Part shown: one piece after another, positions 1 through 7,930 of the stretch
How the letters are laid out: each line of letters begins with the position of its first letter
Position numbering within the stretch: position 1 is the first letter of the stretch
NCBI GenBank assembly: GCA_964511155.1
Contig: CAZEEJ010000002.1
Location: 1 to 64,000 of the forward strand
Length of the DNA: 64,000 nt
Source: JAAYDF01 sp964511155
Lineage (GTDB): Bacteria > Planctomycetota > Phycisphaerae > UBA1845 > PWPN01
Direction of reading: 5' to 3'
Made by a program: the position numbers and the translations under genes
Notes under the pieces: generated by a model
What the model saw: only the letters and a program-made list of their open reading frames with translations
The model's database searches: none
Told to the model about the DNA's origin: nothing

Positions 1-2557
1 CCGACCCCAACCCGTAGAGCTCAGCCAGCTCGGCCTGGATGGCCCGGTCACCGTTGGTCTGCTTCTCGGTGAGCTCGGTCGTGACGATGATGGTCTGCGC
101 CCGCTCGAGCTCCGCGGCCGAGAACTTGCCCGCCCGGGCCCGCTCGAGCTGCTCGGTCATAATGGTGTACACTTCGGTCACCTTATCGGGCTGGCAGGCG
201 GCGTACATGAAAAAGGTCCCGGGGATCAGCCCGGGCTGATTGACGGCATGGACCTCGTAGACGAGGCTGCGGTCGCCGCCGCGGAGATTGTCCTGCAACC
301 ACCCGGTGGGATAGCGGTAACCGCTGATGATGGTGTCGAGGACGGCCATGCGGACGGTATCCTGTACGTCGGTGACCTTCATGCCGGCGAAGCCCAGGCA
401 CAGGCCGGCGGCGCCGCGGGTGGGCGGCTTGCGTTTGACGTGCAGCACGGGGTTGGGGCGTGGTGGCTCGTTGGCCACCGCGGGCAAGGGAGGTGAGTCG
501 GCGGGCAGCGAGCCGAAGTGCTGCCGGGCCAGGGCCTCCGCCTGATCCGGGTCGACGTCACCGAAGATGGCCACCACGGTCTGGGGACCGGTCACTTGCC
601 GGCGGTAGAACTCCCCCACCTGCTCGCTGGTCACCGCGGCGAGGACCTCCCGACTGCCCACCGCCTGAAGGCGATACGGGCTCCCGGGAAACATCTTCGC
701 CTGAAAGTAGGCCAGCAGTTCGCTGCGCCAGGTCTCGTTGATGCGGGCGATCTGATCGAGTTGCTGGGCACGATAGATCTCAAGTTCATCCTGCGGAAAC
801 GCCGGGTGGCAGACCACGTCCGCGAACACCTCGAAGGCCGCGGCGAAGTCGTCCTTGAGCACCTGGGCGGTGAAGAAGAGCGTGTTGTTACCGGAGGCTC
901 CCTCGAGCATCCCGCCGCGGGAGTCGAAGAAGCGGGCGATGTCCTGTGCCGAACGGGTCGCGGTGCCGCGTGGGGCGAGTTGGGCGGCCAGGCGACTGAG
1001 CCCGTTGGTGCGTTCGTCCTCGTAGAGGACGCCCGCGAGGGAAAACGACTGCATGGCCACCAGCGGCGTGGTGGGATCGTGACGGATGAGGCAGCGCAGC
1101 CCGTTGGGCAGGGTTACTTTGCGCACGGGCTGAGGCTCCCGCGCGTGGTCGGTCTCCGCGGCCTGGGCCGTGGGCCCCTCGGGCAGCACGGTGACGGTCG
1201 CCAGTCGTTGCGGCAGGAGGTACCGGGCGGCGACGTCGCGGATCTGCTCGGCGGTCACCTTCTGGATGTTGTCCACGTAGGCTTGGCTGAAATGCACGTC
1301 GCCGGTGGCCAGGAAATCCTGGGCTAACATGGCGCCGACCTGGTCGGCGGTCTGGGAGGCGAACACGTGTTCGGCGGCCTTCTGGCGCTTGGCCTGCTCG
1401 AGCTCCTCGGGCGTGATCGCTTCGGTCTGGAGCAGACGGATCTGGTCGAGGATGGCCGCGGTGGCCTGGTCCATTTTATCGGGCGCCAGGCGGGCGGAGA
1501 TCCAGAAGATGCCGCGCGCCCAGGCCGGCGTCCAGCTCACACTGTCGAGCGTATAGGTCAGGCCCTGGTCCCGAACGGCCCGCGCCAGGCGCGAGCTGTC
1601 GCCCTCGGTGAGGACGTAACTGAGCACATCGAGTGCGTAGAGGTCGGGATGCGTGAGGGGGATGGACGGCCAGGCCAGGGTGAGCATGGCGGCCTGGACC
1701 TCCATGCGTTTGGCGGCGAACCGGGGGGTGGTCATCTCGGGCTCGATCGGGAGGGTGATCGTGGGCACGGGCCGGCGGGCGAAGGAGGCGAACTCGCGCT
1801 GGACGCAGGCCAGGGCGGCGTCGAGGTCAATGTCTCCGGCAATGACGACCACGATGTTGTCCGGCACGTACATGCGGCGGTGGTAGCCGACGATGTCCTC
1901 CTTGGTGAGCGTCTGGACGACGGGCTGGTGCCCGATGATGGGGTATCGGGCGGGATGTTCGAGGTACATGGTCTCCAGGGTCAGGTAGAACATCTGGCGG
2001 CCGGGATCGTCGACATCGCGCTCGAGCTCGCGCTGGACGACGCCCCACTCGCGATCGAAGGCCTCCTGGGGAAAGGTCGGGCGGGTGATCCAGTCGCCGA
2101 GCAGGTTGACGGCGGTTTCGAGGTGCTCGCGTCCGGTATTGATGAAGTAGCAGGTCATGTCGAAGCTGGTGAAGGCGTTGGTATTGCCGCCGATGTCGTC
2201 GAGCATCCGCCGGGATTCCTTTTCGCTGCGGGTGGGGGTGGCGGAGCCGTGCAGGAGATGCTCGAAGAGATGGCTCATGCCGCTGCCGAGGTATTCCTGC
2301 TCGTAGATGCTGCCGGTGCGGCAGTACATGCGTACGGAGACGACGGGGGCGGTGCGGTGGGCCTGGAGAATGACGGTGAGGCCGTTGCTGAGGACGCAGA
2401 CGCGCTGATCGGACCGCTCGGCGATGTGGCGGGAGACCTCGAGAGGTGCGGGCGCCGACGCGGGCGTCTCCGCGTGCAGGCCGGGTATGCCGGCGACGGC
2501 AGCGATGACGAGCAGAAGGCCGCTGGCGGGCCTGATTGAGCAGCTTGAGACAGTCAT
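1..2557 (-). CDS. M16 family zinc metallopeptidase (3' end cut by window edge)
   Basis: Insulinase/pitrilysin-type peptidase, probably exported and degrading peptides in the periplasm. The reading frame stays open from the ATG at 2557 to the window edge, giving at least 852 residues, the size of a fused two-domain M16 protein. A hydrophobic leader spans residues 12-29. The inverted zinc motif HLFEH is at residues 96-100, and Glu177 in VVQRELER sits about 77 residues later, where the third zinc ligand of M16 enzymes is expected. The region after about residue 770 (YAACQPDKVTEV) resembles the second, non-catalytic M16 half. The start codon overlaps the stop of the upstream response regulator as ATGA, so the two are probably translationally coupled. 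Long open frames on the opposite strand are shadows caused by high GC. The substrate is not known. Confidence 0.9.
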   Translation of the reverse strand, partial: MTVSSCSIRPASGLLLVIAAVAGIPGLHAETPASAPAPLEVSRHIAERSDQRVCVLSNGLTVILQAHRTAPVVSVRMYCRTGSIYEQEYLGSGMSHLFEHLLHGSATPTRSEKESRRMLDDIGGNTNAFTSFDMTCYFINTGREHLETAVNLLGDWITRPTFPQEAFDREWGVVQRELERDVDDPGRQMFYLTLETMYLEHPARYPIIGHQPVVQTLTKEDIVGYHRRMYVPDNIVVVIAGDIDLDAALACVQREFASFARRPVPTITLPIEPEMTTPRFAAKRMEVQAAMLTLAWPSIPLTHPDLYALDVLSYVLTEGDSSRLARAVRDQGLTYTLDSVSWTPAWARGIFWISARLAPDKMDQATAAILDQIRLLQTEAITPEELEQAKRQKAAEHVFASQTADQVGAMLAQDFLATGDVHFSQAYVDNIQKVTAEQIRDVAARYLLPQRLATVTVLPEGPTAQAAETDHAREPQPVRKVTLPNGLRCLIRHDPTTPLVAMQSFSLAGVLYEDERTNGLSRLAAQLAPRGTATRSAQDIARFFDSRGGMLEGASGNNTLFFTAQVLKDDFAAAFEVFADVVCHPAFPQDELEIYRAQQLDQIARINETWRSELLAYFQAKMFPGSPYRLQAVGSREVLAAVTSEQVGEFYRRQVTGPQTVVAIFGDVDPDQAEALARQHFGSLPADSPPLPAVANEPPRPNPVLHVKRKPPTRGAAGLCLGFAGMKVTDVQDTVRMAVLDTIISGYRYPTGWLQDNLRGGDRSLVYEVHAVNQPGLIPGTFFMYAACQPDKVTEVYTIMTEQLERARAGKFSAAELERAQTIIVTTELTEKQTNGDRAIQAELAELYGLGS

Positions 2558-3024
2558 GGTAATGGCTCCCCGTGGCCAGCGGCGCCGGCAGCCTTGTCGG
2601 CCGGAAGCGTCTGGCGTTTGAGTTGCCGCACGCGCAGCAGGCTGGTGACGCGGTTGACGAGTTCGACGCGGTCGACCGGTTTGGTCAGGAACTCGTCCGT
2701 GCCGCAGTCGGCGGCGCGCTCGTGGTCGCCGACCTCGTTGAGGGCGGTGACCATGATGATCGGGACATCGCGGGTCTCGGGGTAACTCTTGAGACGGCGG
2801 CAGACCTCGAACCCGGACATCTTGGGCATCATGACATCGAGGAGCACGAGGTCGGGCTTCTCCCGGCTAACCTTATCGAGCGCCTCCACGCCGTTGGAGG
2901 CGGCACTGAGCGTGACGTTGGGCAGCTCCTCGATGTAGGCCATCAGGAGTTCAAGGTTTTGGGGGTTGTCATCCACCACCAGAATCCTGGCTGGGCCAAG
3001 GGGCTGGTCCTGGTCTGCACTCAC
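2554..3024 (-). CDS. Single-domain response regulator (REC)
   Basis: A 156-residue CheY-like receiver protein with no output domain. The acidic pair Asp18-Asp19, the phosphoacceptor Asp63 in LVLLDVMMPKMSG, Thr93 in IIMVTA and Lys115 in LTKP are all in place, so it should be phosphorylatable. About 25 residues of charged tail follow the domain. The frame could be extended upstream to 3192, but that extension translates intergenic repeat DNA. The GTG at 3024 is preceded by GGAGG at 6 nt and is the better start. Its stop overlaps the ATG of the M16 peptidase by ATGA. No partner histidine kinase lies in the window. Such orphan receivers usually act on another signalling protein, and the target here is unknown. 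Confidence 0.9.
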   Translation of the reverse strand: MSADQDQPLGPARILVVDDNPQNLELLMAYIEELPNVTLSAASNGVEALDKVSREKPDLVLLDVMMPKMSGFEVCRRLKSYPETRDVPIIMVTALNEVGDHERAADCGTDEFLTKPVDRVELVNRVTSLLRVRQLKRQTLPADKAAGAAGHGEPLP

Positions 3025-3326
3025 GGTTGTCCTCCATGCCTGGGGCGTCGTATCCGGTCGTCGGTCGCCACTGGAGCACCCGCCTGCGGGAGACGGCACA
3101 CGCCGCTCCGGTCGCCACGGGGGGCGACCGCTACCGGTCACCACGGGGGGCCGGCGCCGGAAGGAGACGTCGCACGCCTCCCCGGCCGCCACGGCTCGGC
3201 TGCCTTCGGCTCTGAGGCTCAGGCTCGAAGAGAGCTCGCCGAAGTCGGGGGGCGGCCGCTACGGGGATTGTCGCATCAGTTGGCCCGGCCGTCCATGCGC
3301 GATCCGCCGCGGAAGAGCGGGGACAC

Positions 3327-3351
3327 GAGCCGGGGACGCGAGTCCCCGGGT
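3327..3351. repeat. Dispersed palindrome (copy 1)
   Basis: The core CGGGGACGCGAGTCCCCG is a near-perfect hairpin. The same sequence, differing by one base, occurs in the opposite orientation at 20363-20387, 17 kb away. Both copies are intergenic. Confidence 0.75.
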
Positions 3352-3362
3352 TTTCGGCGGTC

Positions 3363-3407
3363 GGGGATCGGGGATCGGGGTCGGGGATCGGGGTCGGGGG
3401 GCGGGGG
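3363..3407 (+). other. G-quadruplex-forming motif
   Basis: Seven runs of four or more G (3363-3366, 3370-3373, 3377-3380, 3383-3386, 3390-3393, 3396-3401, 3403-3407) are separated by 1-3 nt loops. This fits the classical intramolecular G-quadruplex pattern. The unit is tcgggga, close to a heptamer, resembling the 7 bp arrays found elsewhere in the window. Confidence 0.6.
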
Positions 3408-3461
3408 CGGCCAGGGAGGGCCGATTGGAAATTTGAGATTGCAGATTTCAGAGCGGGGCTC

Positions 3462-3606
3462 GGCCAGGGCAAGGAGACGGTGCACAGCACCGCGGCCGCC
3501 ACGGGGGGCGGCCAGGGCAAGGCGATGGTGCACAGCACTGCGGCCGCCACGGGGGGCGGCCAGGGCAAAGGAGACGGTGCACAGCACCGCGGCCGCCACG
3601 GGAGGC
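3462..3606. repeat. 48 bp tandem repeat, three units
   Basis: Units are 3462-3509, 3510-3557 and 3558-3606 (the last has one extra base). Each ends in the gccgccacggggggc module that recurs singly in many other intergenic spaces, so the array looks like a local expansion of that dispersed element. There are no spacers, so it is not a CRISPR array. Confidence 0.85.
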
Positions 3607-3908
3607 GGCCGCTACGGGGGGCGGGCGCCACGGAGGGGGCACACTGGAAATCGACGCTACGCGATAGCACTTTACGACGGAAGGATCTGAAGAGGCCGCG
3701 GCGGTCAGCCGATGTTGAACGCGGGGGAGTCATTCCCCCAGCCGCTCGGGGTACCGAAAACGGCCTTTTCAGGTGGACCGGAGTGCATCGTGCGGTTCCG
3801 GGGAAGGTCGCTACGGTCGGACGGCGAGGATGGCCGAGAGGTTCCTAAACCCATTTGACCCCGCCGGCCGCGTCCACGCGAGACGGCGAGGAGCAGGAAG
3901 CCCAACTC

Positions 3909-5480
3909 ATGCCGGTTTCGATCATTGACCGCATCCGTCAGGCTGACAACCTTCCCACATTGCCGAGCGTGGCCATCCAGGTTCTGAAAATGACGCAGGC
4001 GGACGATCTGTCCGTGGCGGACATCGCCCGGGAGATCCAGAAGGACCCGGCTCTGACCAGCAAGATCCTGCGGGTGGTCAACTCGTCGATGTTCGGGATG
4101 TCGCGGAAGATTTCGTCGCTGCAGCAGGCGATGGTGGTTCTGGGGCTACGAACGGTGAAGGTGATGGTCCTGAGCTTCTCGCTGGTGGACATGATGGCGA
4201 AGAAGCAGAAGGGGCCGGGCTTCGACTACGGGATGTACTGGCGGCGTTCGCTGACCGACGCGGTGATCGCCCGGCTGCTGGCGGAGGCCACGCATCGCAG
4301 TTTGGCGGACGAGGCCTTTGTGGGCGGTCTGCTGTGCGACATCAGTATGCTGGCGGCGGCGCACTGCGCGATGGACATGTATGAGCCGGTGATGGAGGCG
4401 TACCGCGCCGGCGGCGGCACGGTTCAGGAGGTCGAGCAACGCATTCTCGGGCTGACGCACGAGCAGATTTCGGCGGACCTGCTGGAACATTGGGGGCTGC
4501 CGGAGGATCTGTGCGAGGCGGTGCGGACGCATCACCAGCCGGTGGCGGCGGCGGCCACGGGTCATGCGAACACGGCGATGCTGGCCAGGATCCTGCGGGC
4601 CGCGTCGCTGCTGGGGGATATCTTCGTCGCCGACGCCGAGGCGGGCGAGATCGACCAGCGTCGACAACAGATCGTGGCGGGGCTGAGCATCGCAGAGCCG
4701 GCATTGACAGACGTGCTGGAGGAGATCGACCGGAACGTGCGGGAGACGGCGGCGGTCTTTGCGTTGAACATCGGACAGACGCTGAGCTACCAGGAGCTCC
4801 AGACAGGGGCGGCGATGCAGCTTGCCCGGCTCTCGATGGCGGCGGAGCTGGAACGTGCGGAGACGGCCCAAAGGGAGAAGGCCGCTCAGATCCGGGTCCA
4901 GCAGCTTCACAGCCAGAACCTGCAACTTTCGCAAAGGGCGTCGACGGACGCGTTGACCGGCATCGGCAACCGGGGTGCACTGGAACAGAAGCTGAGCGAA
5001 GACTGCGCCCGCTGCCGGGCCCGGGGGATGCCGATCGGTGCCATTCTTCTCGACCTCGACCGGTTCAAGAAACTCAACGACACGTTCGGGCATCAGACGG
5101 GCGATGAGACGCTGCGGCAGGTGGGTGGCGTGCTCAAGCAGATCGCGACCGAGACGCAATTCCCGGCCCGCTACGGCGGGGAGGAGTTCGCGATCCTCGT
5201 GGTGAACGTGACCGCCCGGGAACTGCGGGCCCTGGCGGAGGACGTACGGCTGGGCATTGCCAAGCTGCGCATTCCTTGCGGCAGTCGGCACATTCCGGTG
5301 ACCGCGAGCTTCGGGGCAGCGCACATGAGCGCCGACGACCCGGAGCTGCAACCGATGGAGTTGCTCAAGCGGGCCGATCAATGCCTGTACGCCGCGAAGA
5401 ACAACGGGCGCAACCGGGTGGTGTGCATCGACTCACGGCAGGCGGCGTCGCTGGCTTCGCGGCAGTTCGTGAAGGCTTGA
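3909..5480 (+). CDS. HDOD-GGDEF protein (predicted diguanylate cyclase)
   Basis: A 523-residue cytoplasmic signalling protein. Residues about 10-215 form an HDOD domain (LPTLPSVAIQVL, DPALTSKILRVVNSS, GLLCDISML), a catalytically inactive HD relative used in signalling. A coiled-coil-prone linker follows (about 300-345). The C-terminus is a GGDEF domain containing DALTGIGNR, DLDRFKKLND and an intact GGEEF active loop near residues 423-427, so cyclic-di-GMP synthesis is expected. The frame can start at a TTG at 3855, but the ATG at 3909 has GGAAG 8 nt upstream and begins exactly at the HDOD fold. It stands alone, transcribed away from the response regulator. No RxxD inhibitory site is obvious before the active loop. 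Confidence 0.93.
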   Translation: MPVSIIDRIRQADNLPTLPSVAIQVLKMTQADDLSVADIAREIQKDPALTSKILRVVNSSMFGMSRKISSLQQAMVVLGLRTVKVMVLSFSLVDMMAKKQKGPGFDYGMYWRRSLTDAVIARLLAEATHRSLADEAFVGGLLCDISMLAAAHCAMDMYEPVMEAYRAGGGTVQEVEQRILGLTHEQISADLLEHWGLPEDLCEAVRTHHQPVAAAATGHANTAMLARILRAASLLGDIFVADAEAGEIDQRRQQIVAGLSIAEPALTDVLEEIDRNVRETAAVFALNIGQTLSYQELQTGAAMQLARLSMAAELERAETAQREKAAQIRVQQLHSQNLQLSQRASTDALTGIGNRGALEQKLSEDCARCRARGMPIGAILLDLDRFKKLNDTFGHQTGDETLRQVGGVLKQIATETQFPARYGGEEFAILVVNVTARELRALAEDVRLGIAKLRIPCGSRHIPVTASFGAAHMSADDPELQPMELLKRADQCLYAAKNNGRNRVVCIDSRQAASLASRQFVKA

Positions 5481-5531
5481 AGCACGTTTCCAAACCACTT
5501 GTGACCCAGGCGGCGTTTGTACGCGGTCGCC

Positions 5532-5548
5532 GCGAAGCGGCAAGCCGG
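5532..5548. repeat. 17 bp dispersed repeat
   Basis: gcgaagcggcaagccgg. It recurs at 22447-22463 and, with one change, at 16029-16045. All copies are intergenic and directly beside gene ends. Confidence 0.6.
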
Positions 5549-5567
5549 TGAGAGGGGCCTGACTGGT

Positions 5568-6875
5568 TCAGGGCGCCACCTGGGGCTCGGGGAAAAGGAT
5601 CACGCCTCCACCCACCGTCGTGCGCTGGAAGCCGCCGGTCGTCGTGGCCGGCACGATGGCATCCCCGCCAATCTCCTCTCGCCACCAAGCCACAAACTGG
5701 GCCCGAGCCTGGATCAGGTCGGCGGTGTTCATCAACTGGACCGGGCGCCGGCCCAGCGTGACGGGGAGCTCCAACTCAGCCAGGCGGACAACTTCGAGCA
5801 TGACGGAGCCGTTCGGCGGCATGGCTTTGAGGACGTCCTCCAGCCACCGGAGACCGCCCTCGGACGGCACGAGCAGCCGGGTGTCCCCGCGGGCTTGGCC
5901 GGGGATCTGGGCCGGCGGAGGCACGATTCCATCGGGGACGGTCACCGCGATGATGATGTCCCGCGGCTCGATTCCGGCCTGCGCCATCGGGCCGGGAGCC
6001 ACCTGGGTGGCAAGCAGCCCGCCCTGGGCGGGACCGGCGGTCATGGGTGATTGGCCGAGCATTGCACCCGGTACGGCCACGAGGGTCGCGCCGGTCAGGG
6101 CAGTGGCGGGTTCGTCGGGGAGCGGGAGCGTCACCTGGCGGCGTTGCGTCTCGCACCGCAGGACGCGCACCTGCACCAGCGAGCCGGGCGTGCGGCGTTT
6201 GACGTGCTGGGTGAAGCGTTCGACCTTGATATCCACCGGCGCCTGGGCCGGCTGCCACACGCCCCTGCCGAGCGCTTCCGGGCCCTGGCGTGCGACAGGC
6301 TCGGCAGCCTGGGCGGCGAAGAACCACGCCACGGGCCGGCCGTCGAAGCCTACCATGATGTCCCCATTGCGCAAGCCGGCCTGTTCCGCGGGAAGGCCTT
6401 TGAGGACCTCCTGTATGTAGACGCACTCGCAGCGGCGCCCGAGGCCCGGATCGTACACGTCCGCCATGGCGAACAGCCGAATGCCGATGAAGCCCTCTTC
6501 GCCGGCCATCAGTTTTCGGTAATAGAGATGCTCGATGATGTACTGCATCCGCAGCTTTCGCTCGTGGACCGATTCCGAACGATACCGTTCCACCAGGCGG
6601 GCGAAGACGTCCAGGCCTGCGGTGGCCAAGCGGGACGTGGCCCGGTCGCGCACCTCGTAGCGGGGATTGTTGAGGTCGGTTACCAGGCGGTCGAGATCCC
6701 GGTCGGACACGGCGGCAGGCGCAACGGCGGCGGGCGCGGAGGCCGGCGGCTCGGCCGCAGGGGCGGCCGGGAGGACCAGCATGACGAAGAGGAGCAGTGC
6801 CAGGCGCGGGAATGGAGAATGGAGAATGGAGAATGGAGAATGGGGGGTCGGAAGTCGGGGGTCGGGGATGCTCAC
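5568..6875 (-). CDS. Secreted protein with two PDZ-like segments
   Basis: A 435-residue exported protein of unknown role. The proposed GTG start at 6875 overlaps the stop of the upstream kinase gene (GTGA). The h-region of the signal peptide is RLALLLFVMLVLPAA, followed by an Ala/Pro-rich linker. A helical segment (SDRDLDRLVTDLNNPRYEVR) resembles one HEAT-like repeat. Next comes a PDZ-like stretch with VLKGLPAEQAGLRNGDIMV, and a second with QVAPGPMAQAGIEPRDIII. No protease triad or other catalytic motif is seen, so it may be a PDZ scaffold rather than an HtrA-type protease. Unusually, the residues before the signal peptide (PHSPFSILHSPF) are encoded by a heptamer repeat array. A start further upstream is possible but would overlap the kinase gene by 49 nt. 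Confidence 0.75.
   Translation of the reverse strand: MSIPDPRLPTPHSPFSILHSPFPRLALLLFVMLVLPAAPAAEPPASAPAAVAPAAVSDRDLDRLVTDLNNPRYEVRDRATSRLATAGLDVFARLVERYRSESVHERKLRMQYIIEHLYYRKLMAGEEGFIGIRLFAMADVYDPGLGRRCECVYIQEVLKGLPAEQAGLRNGDIMVGFDGRPVAWFFAAQAAEPVARQGPEALGRGVWQPAQAPVDIKVERFTQHVKRRTPGSLVQVRVLRCETQRRQVTLPLPDEPATALTGATLVAVPGAMLGQSPMTAGPAQGGLLATQVAPGPMAQAGIEPRDIIIAVTVPDGIVPPPAQIPGQARGDTRLLVPSEGGLRWLEDVLKAMPPNGSVMLEVVRLAELELPVTLGRRPVQLMNTADLIQARAQFVAWWREEIGGDAIVPATTTGGFQRTTVGGGVILFPEPQVAP
6811..6845. repeat. Heptamer array, AATGGAG x4 + AATGGGG
   Basis: Five adjoining 7 bp units. It lies between the kinase stop and the signal-peptide core of the PDZ protein, in frame with the latter. The same heptamer, on the other strand, forms the array at 59504-59552. 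Confidence 0.9.
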
Positions 6876-7918
6876 AGTTCCACCACGGTCAGCAGGCGTT
6901 CGCCGTTGTGTTGCAGCCAACGCACCTTGCGGTTGATCATCTGCAGAAAGCGGAAACCCTCCATGCGGCCGAAGGAGCCGGTGGCGGCGATGGGCATGAC
7001 CGCCTCGGCGATGAGAGCCTCGATCATCAGGGAGGGCAGGATGCGCACCTGCTCGGGCACCAGGACGTGCTCTTGCTCGTAGCCGAGCAGGAACCGGCGG
7101 AATCGATCTTCATCGAGTTCCGGAGGCCATTGCCGCGGGTCCACAGGTCCACCCAGTATCGAGAACTGCAAGGCGCCATTGGCCACGTCCATGATCGCGG
7201 GCAAAAGGTGCAGGGAGTCGTAGTCGATGACCGCGGAGACGCGGCCGTCGAGGAAGAGCATGTTACCGGGATGCCAGTCGGCATGGACGACCTGGACGGG
7301 CCAGTCGACGAAGCCGGCCTCCTCGACCTGCTGGGCGGCATCCTCGTAGGCGTCGAAGAGCCGGCCCACCGTGGAGAGGAGCTCGGACTCGCGGCCGACC
7401 ACGCTGTCGTCCTTGCCCACGCTGGCGGGGATCCCGTTGAGGTTGCTGCGGACGGCATTGGCGTCATGGTAGCCGCGGCGGGAGGGCTCCCAATCGGTCT
7501 CGTAGGAGGCCAGGAGCATATGAAACTGGCCGAGGACGCGCCCGCCGTCGAAGGTGGCTTCGAGCGAGGCATCGTAGGGCAGGCCGGGCACGTATTCGAA
7601 CAACTCGTAGATCTGGTCGCCGAGCATGGCCATGGTGTCCTGCCCGCTGCGGAGGGGCACGAGGCGGGCGAGGGGGAAGTCCTGCTCGGCGAGATAGCGC
7701 TGGACGCTGTGGGCGTAGGCGACTTTGACCGGATGGTCGCGGCCTCGGGCGCGGCGTTTGAGCAGGAAGCGGCCGCGCTCGGAGGTGATGATCACCTTGG
7801 GTGATCGGCGCGAGCCCTTGAGCTGCCTGTCGATCCGCTGCACCTTGCCCAAGTCGTAGCAGGCCAGGACGGCCGACAGCTCCTCGGGCTGGAAATCAGC
7901 TCGGAGTCGGCTGGCCAA
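6872..7918 (-). CDS. Aminoglycoside phosphotransferase-family kinase
   Basis: A 348-residue soluble small-molecule kinase of the APH/choline kinase fold. The catalytic loop HADWHPGN is near residues 211-218 and the metal-binding Asp follows in VIDYDS near 233. An N-lobe with FLLKRRA carries the likely ATP-binding lysine. The sequence resembles CotS/SrkA-like housekeeping members more than antibiotic-resistance enzymes, and the substrate cannot be told. It starts 12 nt after the LOG-family gene and its stop overlaps the start of the PDZ protein, so the three genes form one operon. Confidence 0.85.
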   Translation of the reverse strand: MASRLRADFQPEELSAVLACYDLGKVQRIDRQLKGSRRSPKVIITSERGRFLLKRRARGRDHPVKVAYAHSVQRYLAEQDFPLARLVPLRSGQDTMAMLGDQIYELFEYVPGLPYDASLEATFDGGRVLGQFHMLLASYETDWEPSRRGYHDANAVRSNLNGIPASVGKDDSVVGRESELLSTVGRLFDAYEDAAQQVEEAGFVDWPVQVVHADWHPGNMLFLDGRVSAVIDYDSLHLLPAIMDVANGALQFSILGGPVDPRQWPPELDEDRFRRFLLGYEQEHVLVPEQVRILPSLMIEALIAEAVMPIAATGSFGRMEGFRFLQMINRKVRWLQHNGERLLTVVEL

Positions 7919-7930
7919 ATCAACCTCCCG

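Larger units (their letters stand above)
3025..3908. other. Gene-free 884 bp packed with repeats
   Basis: No credible gene lies between the response regulator and the HDOD-GGDEF gene. Open frames here translate low-complexity GC-rich repeats. The stretch holds several copies of the gccgccacggggggcg module (around 3073-3160), a palindrome at 3327-3351, a run of G-tracts at 3363-3407 and a three-unit 48 bp tandem repeat at 3462-3606. The promoters of the two divergent flanking genes should lie here, but I see no convincing -35/-10 pair. Confidence 0.8.

Noticed and set aside
518..2539. Long plus-strand open frames over the M16 region
   Set aside because: Their translations are low-complexity and lack motifs. 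The minus strand carries a complete M16 motif set in one continuous frame.
3462..3606. CRISPR array
   Set aside because: The units are contiguous without unique spacers, and no cas gene is present in the window.
3131..3733. Overlapping open frames of 60-370 residues in the repeat region
   Set aside because: They translate G/C-rich repeats in all frames without a ribosome binding site or family similarity.
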